Shown: positions 26,653 through 35,008 of the stretch, piece after piece
How the letters are laid out: the number at the start of each line of letters is the position of its first letter
Numbering within the stretch: position 1 is the stretch's first letter
Source of the DNA: an uncultured Methanobrevibacter sp.
Lineage (GTDB): Archaea; Methanobacteriota; Methanobacteria; Methanobacteriales; Methanobacteriaceae
DNA length: 64,000 nt
Assembly (NCBI RefSeq): GCF_902769175.1
Contig: NZ_CACXNW010000012.1
Span: 34,029-98,028 of the forward strand
Direction of reading: 5' to 3'
The notes under the pieces: model-generated
Seen by the model: the letters and a program-made list of their open reading frames with translations, nothing else
What the model was told of the DNA's origin: nothing
Database searches by the model: none
Program-made: the position numbers and the translations under genes

Positions 26653-27705
26653 TTGTATAACTACACGTTTATTAGGATTATTTTGGATTTGTTCATAAAT
26701 GGCACTAACCCAGATACTTTTTTTGTCCTCGAAAAGCATTGTTTTATCGGCTCATATTTAGTAGTAAATTTATTAATAATATCCTTGTTTTTATCAATTG
26801 CCTCATATTATGATTTAAAATCTGGAATAATCCCTAATAAATTAAGCTTAACTCTATTTATCTATGGTTTAATCTTTAACTTGATTTTAGCCATTATGTT
26901 TAACAATTCATTCATTCTCATCTTTTCAATAGCCTTAACTGCTTTAGTTTCAATAATTGCATTTGTTTTATGGCATATTGGATTCTGGGGTGGAGGAGAC
27001 CTTAAGCTATTCATTGGATTGTCATTGGGATTGTCCTTTTTAGACTTTAATGAATTGAATATTTACTATTTCAATGACATTAGTTATTTTGCATTAAATA
27101 ATTGCTTAAATGACTTTAATTTAGCGATAATCAACCAATATGTCCTTTATCCTAAGGTTTTTTCAATACTTTTTAATGGAATTCTAATTGCTTTCATAAT
27201 TATTGCATTAATGCTGATTTGCAATATTCTAATAACTAAAAGGCTAAAATACTATTCCCTTTTGTCCATTGCTGATTTCAAATCAATGTTTAATCAATTG
27301 ACTACACAATCCATATCTATTGATGATTTATGTGAAGGAATGGTTTTAGATAAATATTATTTTGCTGACAAGAAAGTTTTTGACAGAATAAATATGATCA
27401 ATAAGAAGACTAACGAAAACTATGGGGAAGATGATGATTTAGAAGAAAAAGTGTTAATCTGCAATTTATATGCTTATTCAGATGAGGAAATTTTCTATTT
27501 TTCCTCTTCAAATAAAATGGGATTAACTGAGTATGACATTGAATTAATAAATAAATTTTATTATGAAGGTTTAATCAAGAATCCTAATTTTAAAGTTAAA
27601 AGGGCAATCCCATTTGTTCCTTTCTTAACATTAGGATATTTCTGCTTTTTAGTCTTTGGAGATTTCATTTCAGTTATTTCAAATATTTTTAAGCTTTTTC
27701 CTTAA
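26653..27705 (+). CDS. Prepilin peptidase, A24 (GxGD) family
   Basis: A membrane aspartyl protease of about 350 residues that trims type IV prepilin-like or preflagellin-like signal peptides. The two catalytic aspartates are visible in SYYDLKSGIIPNKLS and in GFWGGGDLKLF (the GxGD motif), within a multi-helix membrane domain; a soluble C-terminal insert follows, then a last hydrophobic helix. I favour a TTG start at 26653 because GGAGG (26641-26645) sits seven bases ahead; an ATG at 26626 has no such site. The class III pilin-like gene 90 bp downstream is its natural substrate. The family call is firm; whether it is EppA-type or FlaK-type is inferred from the neighbour. Confidence 0.88.
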   Translation: MYNYTFIRIILDLFINGTNPDTFFVLEKHCFIGSYLVVNLLIISLFLSIASYYDLKSGIIPNKLSLTLFIYGLIFNLILAIMFNNSFILIFSIALTALVSIIAFVLWHIGFWGGGDLKLFIGLSLGLSFLDFNELNIYYFNDISYFALNNCLNDFNLAIINQYVLYPKVFSILFNGILIAFIIIALMLICNILITKRLKYYSLLSIADFKSMFNQLTTQSISIDDLCEGMVLDKYYFADKKVFDRINMINKKTNENYGEDDDLEEKVLICNLYAYSDEEIFYFSSSNKMGLTEYDIELINKFYYEGLIKNPNFKVKRAIPFVPFLTLGYFCFLVFGDFISVISNIFKLFP

Positions 27706-27806
27706 ATGAATCTTAAAGATCATCAGCATATGAAAAATTAAATGATCTTAATTAATCATTAGTAGGAATATATCATAAAAAAGACTTATTAGATATGGTG
27801 GTTAGT

Positions 27807-28121
27807 ATGAAAAAAACTTGTTTAGATAATAAGGGCCAATTGTCACTTGAATATATCTTAAGCTCTATGATAATAATTTTAATAATCAGCCTTATTTCAG
27901 TTCCAGTATTATTGACTACAATAGATTATTCCAATGATATTATTGATTCTATTGATTCAAAAAATGAGATGTCAAAGATTACTGAAGCCATTGATTTCTG
28001 TTATGCTTCTGGAAAAGGGTCAAAAAAGATAGTTTTGGTGGATTTTAATCAAAATGCAAATATGAAATTATATAATGATGGAAAAAAAGGGATTTGCATC
28101 AATCAATCTAAATTTGTCTGA
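27807..28121 (+). CDS. Class III signal peptide (pilin-like) protein, frameshifted N-terminal part
   Basis: The N-terminus reads KKTCLDNKGQLSLEYILSS followed by a hydrophobic helix: the KGQxSxEYI motif is the class III signal processed by archaeal prepilin peptidases, so the mature protein would form or join a pilus-like fibre. I prefer the start at 27807 (after GGTGG) over 27795. The frame ends at 28121, but one base fewer in the run A7G3 (28082-28091) would continue it as GKKGFASINLNLSDDSMEII to 28260, giving about 150 residues. It follows the prepilin peptidase on the same strand. Confidence 0.8.
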   Translation: MKKTCLDNKGQLSLEYILSSMIIILIISLISVPVLLTTIDYSNDIIDSIDSKNEMSKITEAIDFCYASGKGSKKIVLVDFNQNANMKLYNDGKKGICINQSKFV

Positions 28122-28260
28122 TGATTCTATGGAAATCATTGATGAATATGATTATGCAGGCTTAAATGAAAATATTCACTTAACAAAGGGTTTTAATAAA
28201 ATTATGGTGGAGTGGAATGAGGATTCAAATAATATTGAAATAAGAAGAGTTTTGGATTAA
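28075..28260 (+). CDS. Pilin-like protein, C-terminal part in shifted frame
   Basis: Encodes INLNLSDDSMEIIDEYDYAG ... VEWNEDSNNIEIRRVLD, a beta-rich tail expected of small pilin-like proteins. It overlaps the preceding fragment in another frame and makes sense as its continuation after a one-base correction at 28082-28091. The methionines at its start have no ribosome site, so it is unlikely to be translated independently. Confidence 0.55.
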   Translation: MMEKKGFASINLNLSDDSMEIIDEYDYAGLNENIHLTKGFNKIMVEWNEDSNNIEIRRVLD

Positions 28261-28304
28261 TTTTTCATCTCTAAAGTTTTTTTTAAAATAATAATCATTC
28301 CTAT

Positions 28305-28445
28305 TCTAAAAGTTAATTTTATTTAAATATTCATTCCATTTTTCTTTAAGTTAATTTTATAAAATTATCATTCCCTTTTCTTTAAGTAAATTTTATAAAA
28401 TTATCATTCCCTTTTCTTTAAGTTATTTTATTAAAATAATCACTG
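28305..28445. repeat. About 36-38-bp tandem repeat, four degenerate copies
   Basis: AAGTTAATTTTATAAAATTATCATTCCC-like units start near 28310, 28348, 28384 and 28420 in the spacer after the pilin-like gene. The remainder up to 28694 is A/T-rich and I see no gene there. Confidence 0.7.
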
Positions 28446-28694
28446 CTATGATTTTTTAGTTTTATTTCATAAAATTTATAAATTATTATTTTAAATATAA
28501 TTATAGTGATAATAATTCTTAATTTTTCAAATTTTAAATTAAAATTGTTTAAAAACTTAATTAAATTTAATAATTTTATTTATTTTTATAAATTAGGGAT
28601 TATTATTGATTTATAGTAATAAATAAATTTATTTTAAAGATTAAAAACTAAATAAAAATAGATTTATTGAAATTTTGTGAAAAGAGTTGATTAT

Positions 28695-29501
28695 ATGGAT
28701 TTAATTACTGGAATTATATTTTTAATCCTTTTCATTATAATAATGGTATTTGCTTTCTCAATGGGGCTTTTATCTCCATATGTAGGTAGAAAGGAAATAG
28801 TGTCCATTGTTGTAATAGGATTTGTTCTTGGTGCTATTGGAGGATATTTCTTTATTTACCCTATGTATGAAGAAAGTCCTTATGTGGTTGGAAATTTCCA
28901 GGGACTGTTTTCAATGGATGATGAAGTAATTAATCTGAATATTCCATCAACTTCTAACATCACTGACATAACAAATAAGATTAAAAATCTAAAAGGAGTC
29001 CATTCTGTCACTACCAATGGATTTGAGCTGAAAACAGGATTCATTAAAAACAGTACGAAGGATGCAGTGGAGTATCATTTAAAGTCTGATTCAGAAATCG
29101 AGTCTTATAAGATCACTAACAATTCAATTTCTGTAGACTTGAAAAATGATGCAAGTTCAACAACAACATTAGGTTCACTTGTTACATGGCTATCTAATGA
29201 AGCAGGAATAGGCTCTGAATTTGCATTTGTTCATATTAAAGTTTCTGTAAATCCAAATGACCTTGTTGATGTTAGGGATTATTTAAAAGAGGAAGGCTTT
29301 ACAATAATATCAATTGAAGGACCTGTTCAAAACACTATCCATTATTTGAAGGATAATTTGCTTCCTGATTATATAATTATGATTATCACGGGTATTATTG
29401 GTGTAGCTGTTACAATTGCAGGTGTTTTTGTTGAACCTTTAACAAAATTCGCCAGAAGATTTAAGAAAAAAAGTGTTAATAGACGGTCTCGAAGACGTTA
29501 A
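28695..29501 (+). CDS. Membrane protein with extracytoplasmic domain, unrecognised
   Basis: About 268 residues: two N-terminal membrane helices (ITGIIFLILFIIIMVFAF and VSIVVIGFVLGAIGGYFFIY), a soluble domain of about 150 residues (NITDITNKIKNLKGVHSV resembles a small alpha/beta fold, with a similar DVRDYLKEEGFTIISIEGP later), then a C-terminal helix (YIIMIITGIIGVAVTIAGVF) and a very basic tail ending RRSRRR. The start could also be the GTG at 28677; neither has a strong ribosome site. I do not recognise the family. Confidence 0.7.
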   Translation: MDLITGIIFLILFIIIMVFAFSMGLLSPYVGRKEIVSIVVIGFVLGAIGGYFFIYPMYEESPYVVGNFQGLFSMDDEVINLNIPSTSNITDITNKIKNLKGVHSVTTNGFELKTGFIKNSTKDAVEYHLKSDSEIESYKITNNSISVDLKNDASSTTTLGSLVTWLSNEAGIGSEFAFVHIKVSVNPNDLVDVRDYLKEEGFTIISIEGPVQNTIHYLKDNLLPDYIIMIITGIIGVAVTIAGVFVEPLTKFARRFKKKSVNRRSRRR

Positions 29502-29570
29502 TTAACTTTTTTTTATTTTTTTTTAACTTTCATTTATTGATAATTGATAAAAATTATTAAAGGGGATTAA

Positions 29571-30140
29571 ATGACTAAATTCTGTCCGGAATGTGGTACT
29601 AAACAACGTGATGACAATACTCATTTTTGTTCAAACTGCGGTTTTGACTTTTCTCAAATAGATAATAGGAATGCAGATTCAATCATTGTGCCTATTGATT
29701 CTAATGAGGGGTCTACTGTTTCCAAGCCTAACGCTTTCGATAATTCCAGTCAAAATAATTCTTCTGTTTCTAAAGCAAATAGGCCTAATTCCCAAGCTTA
29801 TTCTAATGTAAATAATCAAAACAATTCCAGTTCAACTAATAGGACTTCATATTCCAATAGCCGAAATAATGCAAATAATGGTTCTGATGGATTTCTTTCA
29901 AATTTATCCTTTAACAAATGCTTTTTAGCATTTGCAATACTTTTTATACTTCTATTTCTTATTGGATTCATAGGCAATGCAACTCAAACAGAGCCTACTT
30001 CAGACAATGGATTAACTTCATTTATGGATAGTTCAGGCAATTATGTCATGTCTTCAATTATGGAAGAGCTTAATGATAATCGCTCTAGTAATGATGATTC
30101 AATCTATAATTATTTAAGTTATGATTCTAATAGTTCATAG
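29571..30140 (+). CDS. Zinc-ribbon membrane protein
   Basis: 189 residues. The N-terminus is a zinc ribbon with two CxxC knuckles (FCPECGTKQ and FCSNCGFDF), followed by a long Ser/Asn-rich disordered linker (residues 30-110), one membrane helix (FLAFAILFILLFLIGFIG) and a polar tail. Proteins of this shape are common in Methanobrevibacter and usually have unknown roles. The end of the gene, including its stop codon, is repeated in the DNA downstream (30109-30235). Preceded by AAAGGGGATTAA, a fair ribosome site. Confidence 0.75.
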   Translation: MTKFCPECGTKQRDDNTHFCSNCGFDFSQIDNRNADSIIVPIDSNEGSTVSKPNAFDNSSQNNSSVSKANRPNSQAYSNVNNQNNSSSTNRTSYSNSRNNANNGSDGFLSNLSFNKCFLAFAILFILLFLIGFIGNATQTEPTSDNGLTSFMDSSGNYVMSSIMEELNDNRSSNDDSIYNYLSYDSNSS

Positions 30141-30235
30141 AAGATTTGGTTATGTCTTATTTATTTAAGTTATGATTCTAATAGTTCATAGAAGATTTGG
30201 TTATGTCTTATTTATTTAAGTTATGGTTCTAACGA
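30109..30235. repeat. About 51-bp tandem repeat including the gene's last codons and stop
   Basis: The segment encoding YLSYDSNSS-stop plus about 20 bases of trailer (TTTAAGTTATGATTCTAATA ... GTCTTATTTA) is present three times in a row; the first two copies are essentially identical and the third is diverged (TTATGGTTCTAACGATTCAT). Only the first copy is translated. Confidence 0.85.
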
Positions 30236-30372
30236 TTCATTAGATATTTAATTATGCTGTGAGTTATTTAATATATGATTTAACAGTAAAAATGTGATTT
30301 ATTTAATTTAATTTTATTTAATTTTATAGTTTATAGAAATCAAAATGTTCTTATTATTCAATGGTGAAAAAA

Positions 30373-31056
30373 ATGAAATCTGCAGTTTTATTTTCAGGTG
30401 GAAAAGATAGTGTAATGGCTTTGAATTATGCCATAAACAATGGGGATGATGTAAAGTATCTTCTCTCAATCAAATCTGAAAACGATGAGTCATATATGTT
30501 TCATGTTCCTAATATTCATTTGACTGATCTTATATCACAGGCTGTGGAAATTTCTCTTATTGAAGTTAAGACAGCAGGTGTAAAGGAAGAGGAATTGGAA
30601 GACTTGAAGGAAGGATTTAAGCAGTTAAAAAGTCTTGGAATTGAAGCCATTTACACTGGAGCATTGTTTTCTACTTATCAAAAGTCAAGAATAGAGAAAT
30701 TGACTGATGAACTGGATATGAAAGCCATTTCACCATATTGGCATATGGATCCAAAGGAGTATATGGATTTGGTTATTGACTCTGGATTCAAGGTCATCAT
30801 AAGTGGAGTGTTTGCTTATGGGATTGATGAATCATGGCTAGGCAGGCTTATTGATAAGGAAGCATTGTCAGAACTTGAAAAGATAAGTGAAAAAACTTAT
30901 CTGCATCTTGCTTTTGAAGGTGGAGAAGCAGAAACATTGGTTATTGATGGTCCTATTTTTAAAAGGAGAATTGAAATTTTAGAAGCTGAAACAGATTGGC
31001 ACTTGGATAATGGTACTTATACTGTTATTAATGCAAAATTAGTTGATAAGGAATAG
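30373..31056 (+). CDS. Diphthine--ammonia ligase family PP-loop ATPase
   Basis: 227 residues starting at 30373, where a GGTGA ribosome site lies five bases upstream of the ATG. The PP-loop SGGKDS near the N-terminus activates a carboxyl or carbonyl group with ATP; the conserved EGGEAETLV near the C-terminus and the GALFSTYQKSRIE and ISGVFAYGIDESWLG segments identify the Dph6/MJ0570-like family, which completes diphthamide on elongation factor 2. It stands alone between A/T-rich spacers. The family assignment is firm; the diphthamide role comes from family knowledge. Confidence 0.88.
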   Translation: MKSAVLFSGGKDSVMALNYAINNGDDVKYLLSIKSENDESYMFHVPNIHLTDLISQAVEISLIEVKTAGVKEEELEDLKEGFKQLKSLGIEAIYTGALFSTYQKSRIEKLTDELDMKAISPYWHMDPKEYMDLVIDSGFKVIISGVFAYGIDESWLGRLIDKEALSELEKISEKTYLHLAFEGGEAETLVIDGPIFKRRIEILEAETDWHLDNGTYTVINAKLVDKE

Positions 31057-31285
31057 TCTGATTGCTTTCACAATCAATTAATATTTTTTTATTTTTCTAT
31101 TACTTTTTCTATTATTTTTCTATTATTATTTCTATAATTTTTTCATTTTTTAATTATTTTTCTATTGTTTTTATTTTTGCAATGATTACAACTGTTTTAA
31201 TGAGGATATTGGCCAAAATTATTTGCAAAGATTTATATTCTACAATTGACATTTATTTATATAGATAATCAATTGGGGTGTTATT

Positions 31286-31888
31286 ATTCAAATAAAAGGT
31301 TTTAGAAAAAGCATTTTAACTATTTTTATCATTTCATCTATTCTTTTATCAACAGTGATGATTATAGACTCAGTTTCAGCTGCAGACAATGCACCAAAAG
31401 GATTTGAAACTTACTATATGAGGGGATATGGATTCAATGTTCCAAGTTCATTCAAACAGGTTAATGAAGGATGGGATGAAGTTAATCATTTGAATTACAT
31501 GAATTTCCAAAAGGGCAAAAAATTTGTAAACATTATCTTGGAGAGACATTCCAACAGCTTCAATAAAAATGTTATGGATGGATTCAGCTCATTTAATCTA
31601 AATGATGAAAAATTATATAAGACTTCCATCAATGGCATTACAGGATTTTATAATGAAAGAAATAAGGTTAAGACTTTTGTTTTTGCATCTGAAGACGATA
31701 TGATTTATTTGCATGTAAAAGGAGTAAAGATATCTAATGTTGTCTCTTCAATAACTCAGAGAGACTATAAGCCATATCATAACAGTGAGTATGACTTTGA
31801 TGATGATGCCTATTATGAATCAGACGCTTATAATGACTCTTTTGACGATTCATTTGATGATGCTTCATATTACAATTATAGGTGGTGA
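31286..31888 (+). CDS. Secreted protein, possible ATT start
   Basis: The first ATG in frame (31355) falls inside what is clearly a signal peptide: the same frame upstream reads QIKGFRKSILTIFIISS, then LLSTVMIIDSVSAADNAP. The only codons available ahead of it are ATT at 31283 or 31286; GGGGTG (31275-31280) lies five bases before 31286. So initiation at ATT, or an ATG-to-ATT change, is implied. The mature protein is about 165 residues, with a compact N-terminal domain (YYMRGYGFNVPSSFKQVNEG) and an Asp/Tyr-rich tail (DDDAYYESDAYNDSFDDSFD). Function unknown; probably extracellular. Confidence 0.68.
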   Translation: MQIKGFRKSILTIFIISSILLSTVMIIDSVSAADNAPKGFETYYMRGYGFNVPSSFKQVNEGWDEVNHLNYMNFQKGKKFVNIILERHSNSFNKNVMDGFSSFNLNDEKLYKTSINGITGFYNERNKVKTFVFASEDDMIYLHVKGVKISNVVSSITQRDYKPYHNSEYDFDDDAYYESDAYNDSFDDSFDDASYYNYRW

Positions 31889-31920
31889 ATAGGAATATAA
31901 ATAATATTTCATATTCCATT

Positions 31921-32030
31921 TTCTCTTTTTTTTAGCAAAATGTCAATTATTTTAGTTCCATTTCTCTTATTTTAGAAAAATGTCAATTATTTTAGTTCTA
32001 TTTTCTCTTTTTTTTAATAAAATAACAATT
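31921..32030. repeat. 40-bp tandem repeat downstream of the secreted protein gene
   Basis: TGTCAATTATTTTAGTTC occurs at 31941 and 31981 with matching flanks (TTTCTCTT.TTTTAG), plus a diverged third copy. It lies between convergent genes and may serve as a T-rich terminator region. Confidence 0.7.
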
Positions 32031-32128
32031 CATTTATTATAATTAATAAACTATCTTATATTCTATTTTATTCTTTTCCCTTTTTTCAGAATCCATTTTA
32101 ACTAAATCCAGGATTAATTTATCTTTAA

Positions 32129-32632
32129 TTAACTTTCCCACATCTTATATATTTTTCTTAAAAAATCCTCATCCAAATCAAGCTTATCGCTAATGATAGG
32201 ACATTGGTAAGTTACATCATCAACATCAAAAATCAGATGCAGGTTATTGTCCTTATCCAAATGTGGGCTAACAGGGAAAGATCTACACTGGATTGGCCTT
32301 AATTTTCTATTGCAATAAGGTGGATTGGTGCATTTAATATAATATACTTCACCATCCCATGAGTCAGGGTATTCAATTTCATCAGTGGTTTCATAATACA
32401 TTTCAAACCAACCTGATTCATGTTCCAGCATCTCTTCTTCTCCAGGAAGCAGATATAATACCATTTCTGAATATATGTCCTCTTTGTTTTGGCTTTCAAC
32501 TGTACAGCAAATGGAATCACAAAGTTCTCCACAGTTAAACTCACCTAAAGGAGAGGCATTATTGGTCATGTTATAAATCTTCAAGTAATCTTTTTTTCTA
32601 ATGGATGATTTCATTTCTTTCACATTTTGCAT
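32129..32632 (-). CDS. Cysteine-rich protein, possibly YkgJ-like metal cluster protein
   Basis: 167 residues with clustered cysteines: FNCGELCDSICCTVE, IKCTNPPYCNRKLRPIQCRSFPVSP and YQCPI. The CC pair followed by C-x-x-C and CRSFP resembles the zinc/iron-sulfur cluster family UPF0153 (YkgJ), whose role is unknown; RPIQCRSFP is the strongest similarity. It is soluble and acidic. The start may be at 32632 or six codons later at 32614; neither has a clear ribosome site. It is convergent with the secreted-protein gene and divergent from the DUF1002 gene. Confidence 0.68.
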   Translation of the reverse strand: MQNVKEMKSSIRKKDYLKIYNMTNNASPLGEFNCGELCDSICCTVESQNKEDIYSEMVLYLLPGEEEMLEHESGWFEMYYETTDEIEYPDSWDGEVYYIKCTNPPYCNRKLRPIQCRSFPVSPHLDKDNNLHLIFDVDDVTYQCPIISDKLDLDEDFLRKIYKMWES

Positions 32633-32930
32633 TGATTTAGATAATATTTATGTATCTTTTTAATAAAAACTTATTGTTTTTATAAAAGATTGACAATTGT
32701 CCTTATTTTATTTAAAAAAGCTTTTTTAAAACTATTTCTTTAAAAAATATGCACTATTATCATAACCTATTTTCCTTATTTTTTGACAAAAAACAGTCAA
32801 ATGCTTATAAAACTTTCGATTATGTAAAAAATACATTACATTTATATACTAGTTTGACAAAATAAAATTTAGGAATTTATATGAGGTGATAATATGCACA
32901 AAAGAATTCTAGCTATAGGCTTAGTAAACA

Positions 32931-33779
32931 TTGTTCATAACAATGTCTGTTCTTCCAACTTTTGCTGGAACTTCAGACCAAGTAGTAATTACCTATGGTG
33001 AAACTACATATGCAAATCAGCAATACAAATCACTTGTTGATGATTTCTTTGCTGGTAAAATTGATGTAAACTTAAATGATGTAGAATCAAAAGTGATCAC
33101 TGCTGGAGATGTAAATGCAATTTCCAGTGGATTTTCAGGCAAATCATATAATTCTAATCAAATTGTTTCATGTGCTTTGCTGGATTTGAATCAAAACGGT
33201 GAAATTACTGTAGATGTGGATAATTCAATCACTACAATCACTCCTAAAATGTATATGTCTGCTCTTAAGACTGCAGGTATTCAAGGAGGACATGTCTATG
33301 TAACAAGCCCAGTTAGCGCTACAGGGGAATCTGCCCTTGCAGGAATTATGGATTGTTATGAATTGGCAACTGATGTAGAAATTCCAGAAAACGTTAAGGA
33401 AGCTGCAAATCAGGAAATCTCCACTGAAGCTGAAATCCTAAACAATTCCAATGTCAGTGCTGATGACTTGTCTAATTTAGTAGACGATGTTAAGGAAAAG
33501 GTTAATGATGAAAAAATTACAGATCATGCACAGATTGTAAACATTATCAATGATTACAGCACAAATTACAATATCAATATTTCAGATAGCGATATTGAAA
33601 ACCTTGCAGAAACAATACAACAAATCCAAATGGCTCAAGATGATGCAAATGCTTACAAAGATCAAATCAGCGACTTTGTAGACAGTTCAGTTTCAAACAT
33701 CAGCAACGGGTCCGATTTAGGATTTTCATTAGATGGACTGTTTAATACCTTATTCAGTATTTTTAACGGTCAACATTAA
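32931..33779 (+). CDS. DUF1002 secreted protein (YpuA-like), signal peptide frameshifted
   Basis: About 280 residues matching the DUF1002 pattern: VVITYGETTYANQQYKSLVDDFF, then NSITTITPKMYMSALKTAGI, HVYVTSPVSATGESALAGIM and a helical C-terminal region. The nominal TTG start at 32931 is doubtful. A proper ribosome site (GAGGTGAT) precedes an ATG at 32894 giving MHKRILAIGLV; removing one A from the AAA at 32926-32928 joins it as GLVTLFITMSVLPTFAGTSD, a textbook signal peptide. So the real gene probably spans 32894-33779 and is broken by one base. Function of DUF1002 is unknown. Confidence 0.78.
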   Translation: MFITMSVLPTFAGTSDQVVITYGETTYANQQYKSLVDDFFAGKIDVNLNDVESKVITAGDVNAISSGFSGKSYNSNQIVSCALLDLNQNGEITVDVDNSITTITPKMYMSALKTAGIQGGHVYVTSPVSATGESALAGIMDCYELATDVEIPENVKEAANQEISTEAEILNNSNVSADDLSNLVDDVKEKVNDEKITDHAQIVNIINDYSTNYNINISDSDIENLAETIQQIQMAQDDANAYKDQISDFVDSSVSNISNGSDLGFSLDGLFNTLFSIFNGQH

Positions 33780-33803
33780 AATTTAAACTTTTAGAATATT
33801 CTC

Positions 33804-33826
33804 TCAAACTTTTTGAAAAAGTTTGA
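33804..33826. terminator. Palindrome downstream of the DUF1002 gene
   Basis: TCAAACTTTTT-G-AAAAAGTTTGA is a near-perfect 11-bp-arm palindrome 24 bp after the stop codon. Related AAAAGTTTGAT motifs follow at about 33876-33892. T-rich DNA comes after. The remaining spacer to 34217 is A/T-rich with no gene seen. Confidence 0.55.
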
Positions 33827-34217
33827 TCAAAACCTTTTTCACATTTTAGAAAGTTTAATAAAAAGGTTATAACTTTTGAAAAAAGTTTGATTAAAATTTT
33901 TTTCTTTTTCTATACTTTTCTTAAATATTTAATTTTTTCCATTTTTTATAAATTGTTTAAATGATTGTATATTTGGTCTTTTTAAGCTTGATTTTATCTA
34001 TTTATGATATAAATTTATAAAACTTTATAATATATTATCAATAAATAGTTAATTAGGTTATTATTCCGATTTATGGATGATTTTTGATTGAAAATATGGA
34101 TTGGAAACATAATCAATTTAATTAACTTTATGATTAATTATTTTAATATTTATAAATATTCAATGTATTTTAATCAATTACAATTTTATTTATTTTAATT
34201 GTCTGAGAGATGTTACA

Positions 34218-34811
34218 ATGAAGAGGTTTATTGCTATAGATGGACTTGATGGTTCTGGTAAAGATACACAAGCTAGACTTATCAAGGAAAAATATGAAAA
34301 GGAAGGAACCGTCATTATTCGTTCACATCCTACATCAGACAACTTTTTTGGACGCAAGTCAAAATCTGCATTGCAAAGCAAGAAGTCAAAATTGAATAAG
34401 ATTATTGCAACCTTATGCTATGGTGCAGATGCAATCAGATCTGTTATAAAATATTATGGAAAGGCAGATACAGTTATTTTTGTAAGGTATACATTAGCTG
34501 TTTCCTATTTGAAAAAGTCTATTTCTGTTCCAGTTTATAAGCTTGTATGCTTTGCACTTCCTGTTTCTGAATATTTCTTCTATTTGGATGTTTCTCCTGA
34601 AATATTGATGGAACGTGTAGAAAAAAGAAATGATAAGGAAGAGGTATTTGAAAATTACGAAGATTTCGTTAAGGTAAGAGCTAAAGCAGAACCTGTTTTG
34701 TATAATTGGCATGTCATTCCTGCCAACGATTCACCTGAAGAGATCTTTGGCAGAATTGAAGTTATTTTAGATGAATTGGATGAAAAATTATTAAATGAGC
34801 CTAAGAAGTAA
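34218..34811 (+). CDS. Thymidylate kinase-like protein
   Basis: 197 residues with the nucleoside monophosphate kinase P-loop GLDGSGKDTQARL at residues 8-20, as in dTMP kinases (phosphorylation of dTMP to dTDP), and a lid-like arginine-rich RVEKRNDKEEVFE. The usual DRY/DRF motif of Tmk is here VRYTLA (within FVRYTLAVSYL), so the catalytic aspartate is missing; it may be a divergent relative with another substrate. Monocistronic, preceded by GAGAGATGTTACA. Confidence 0.75.
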   Translation: MKRFIAIDGLDGSGKDTQARLIKEKYEKEGTVIIRSHPTSDNFFGRKSKSALQSKKSKLNKIIATLCYGADAIRSVIKYYGKADTVIFVRYTLAVSYLKKSISVPVYKLVCFALPVSEYFFYLDVSPEILMERVEKRNDKEEVFENYEDFVKVRAKAEPVLYNWHVIPANDSPEEIFGRIEVILDELDEKLLNEPKK

Positions 34812-35008
34812 AAATAATTATTTAACTCTTTTTTTTAATTAAAAATAAAAATAAAAACCAAAATTTATTATTCGGCTTTTGATGGTTTAAAATTGCAAAT
34901 ATTAAATTAATATCATATTTAAAATAAGTTTTAAGTTCTTAAAAATCGAATTTATGTAAATAGAATAAAAAAAATAGAAATAAAAATAAAAAAAGTAATA
35001 AAAATGGA

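Noticed and set aside
31062..31268. Small hydrophobic protein gene
   Set aside because: Same bias from a TTTTTCTATTA-rich spacer; no ribosome site and no recognisable pattern.
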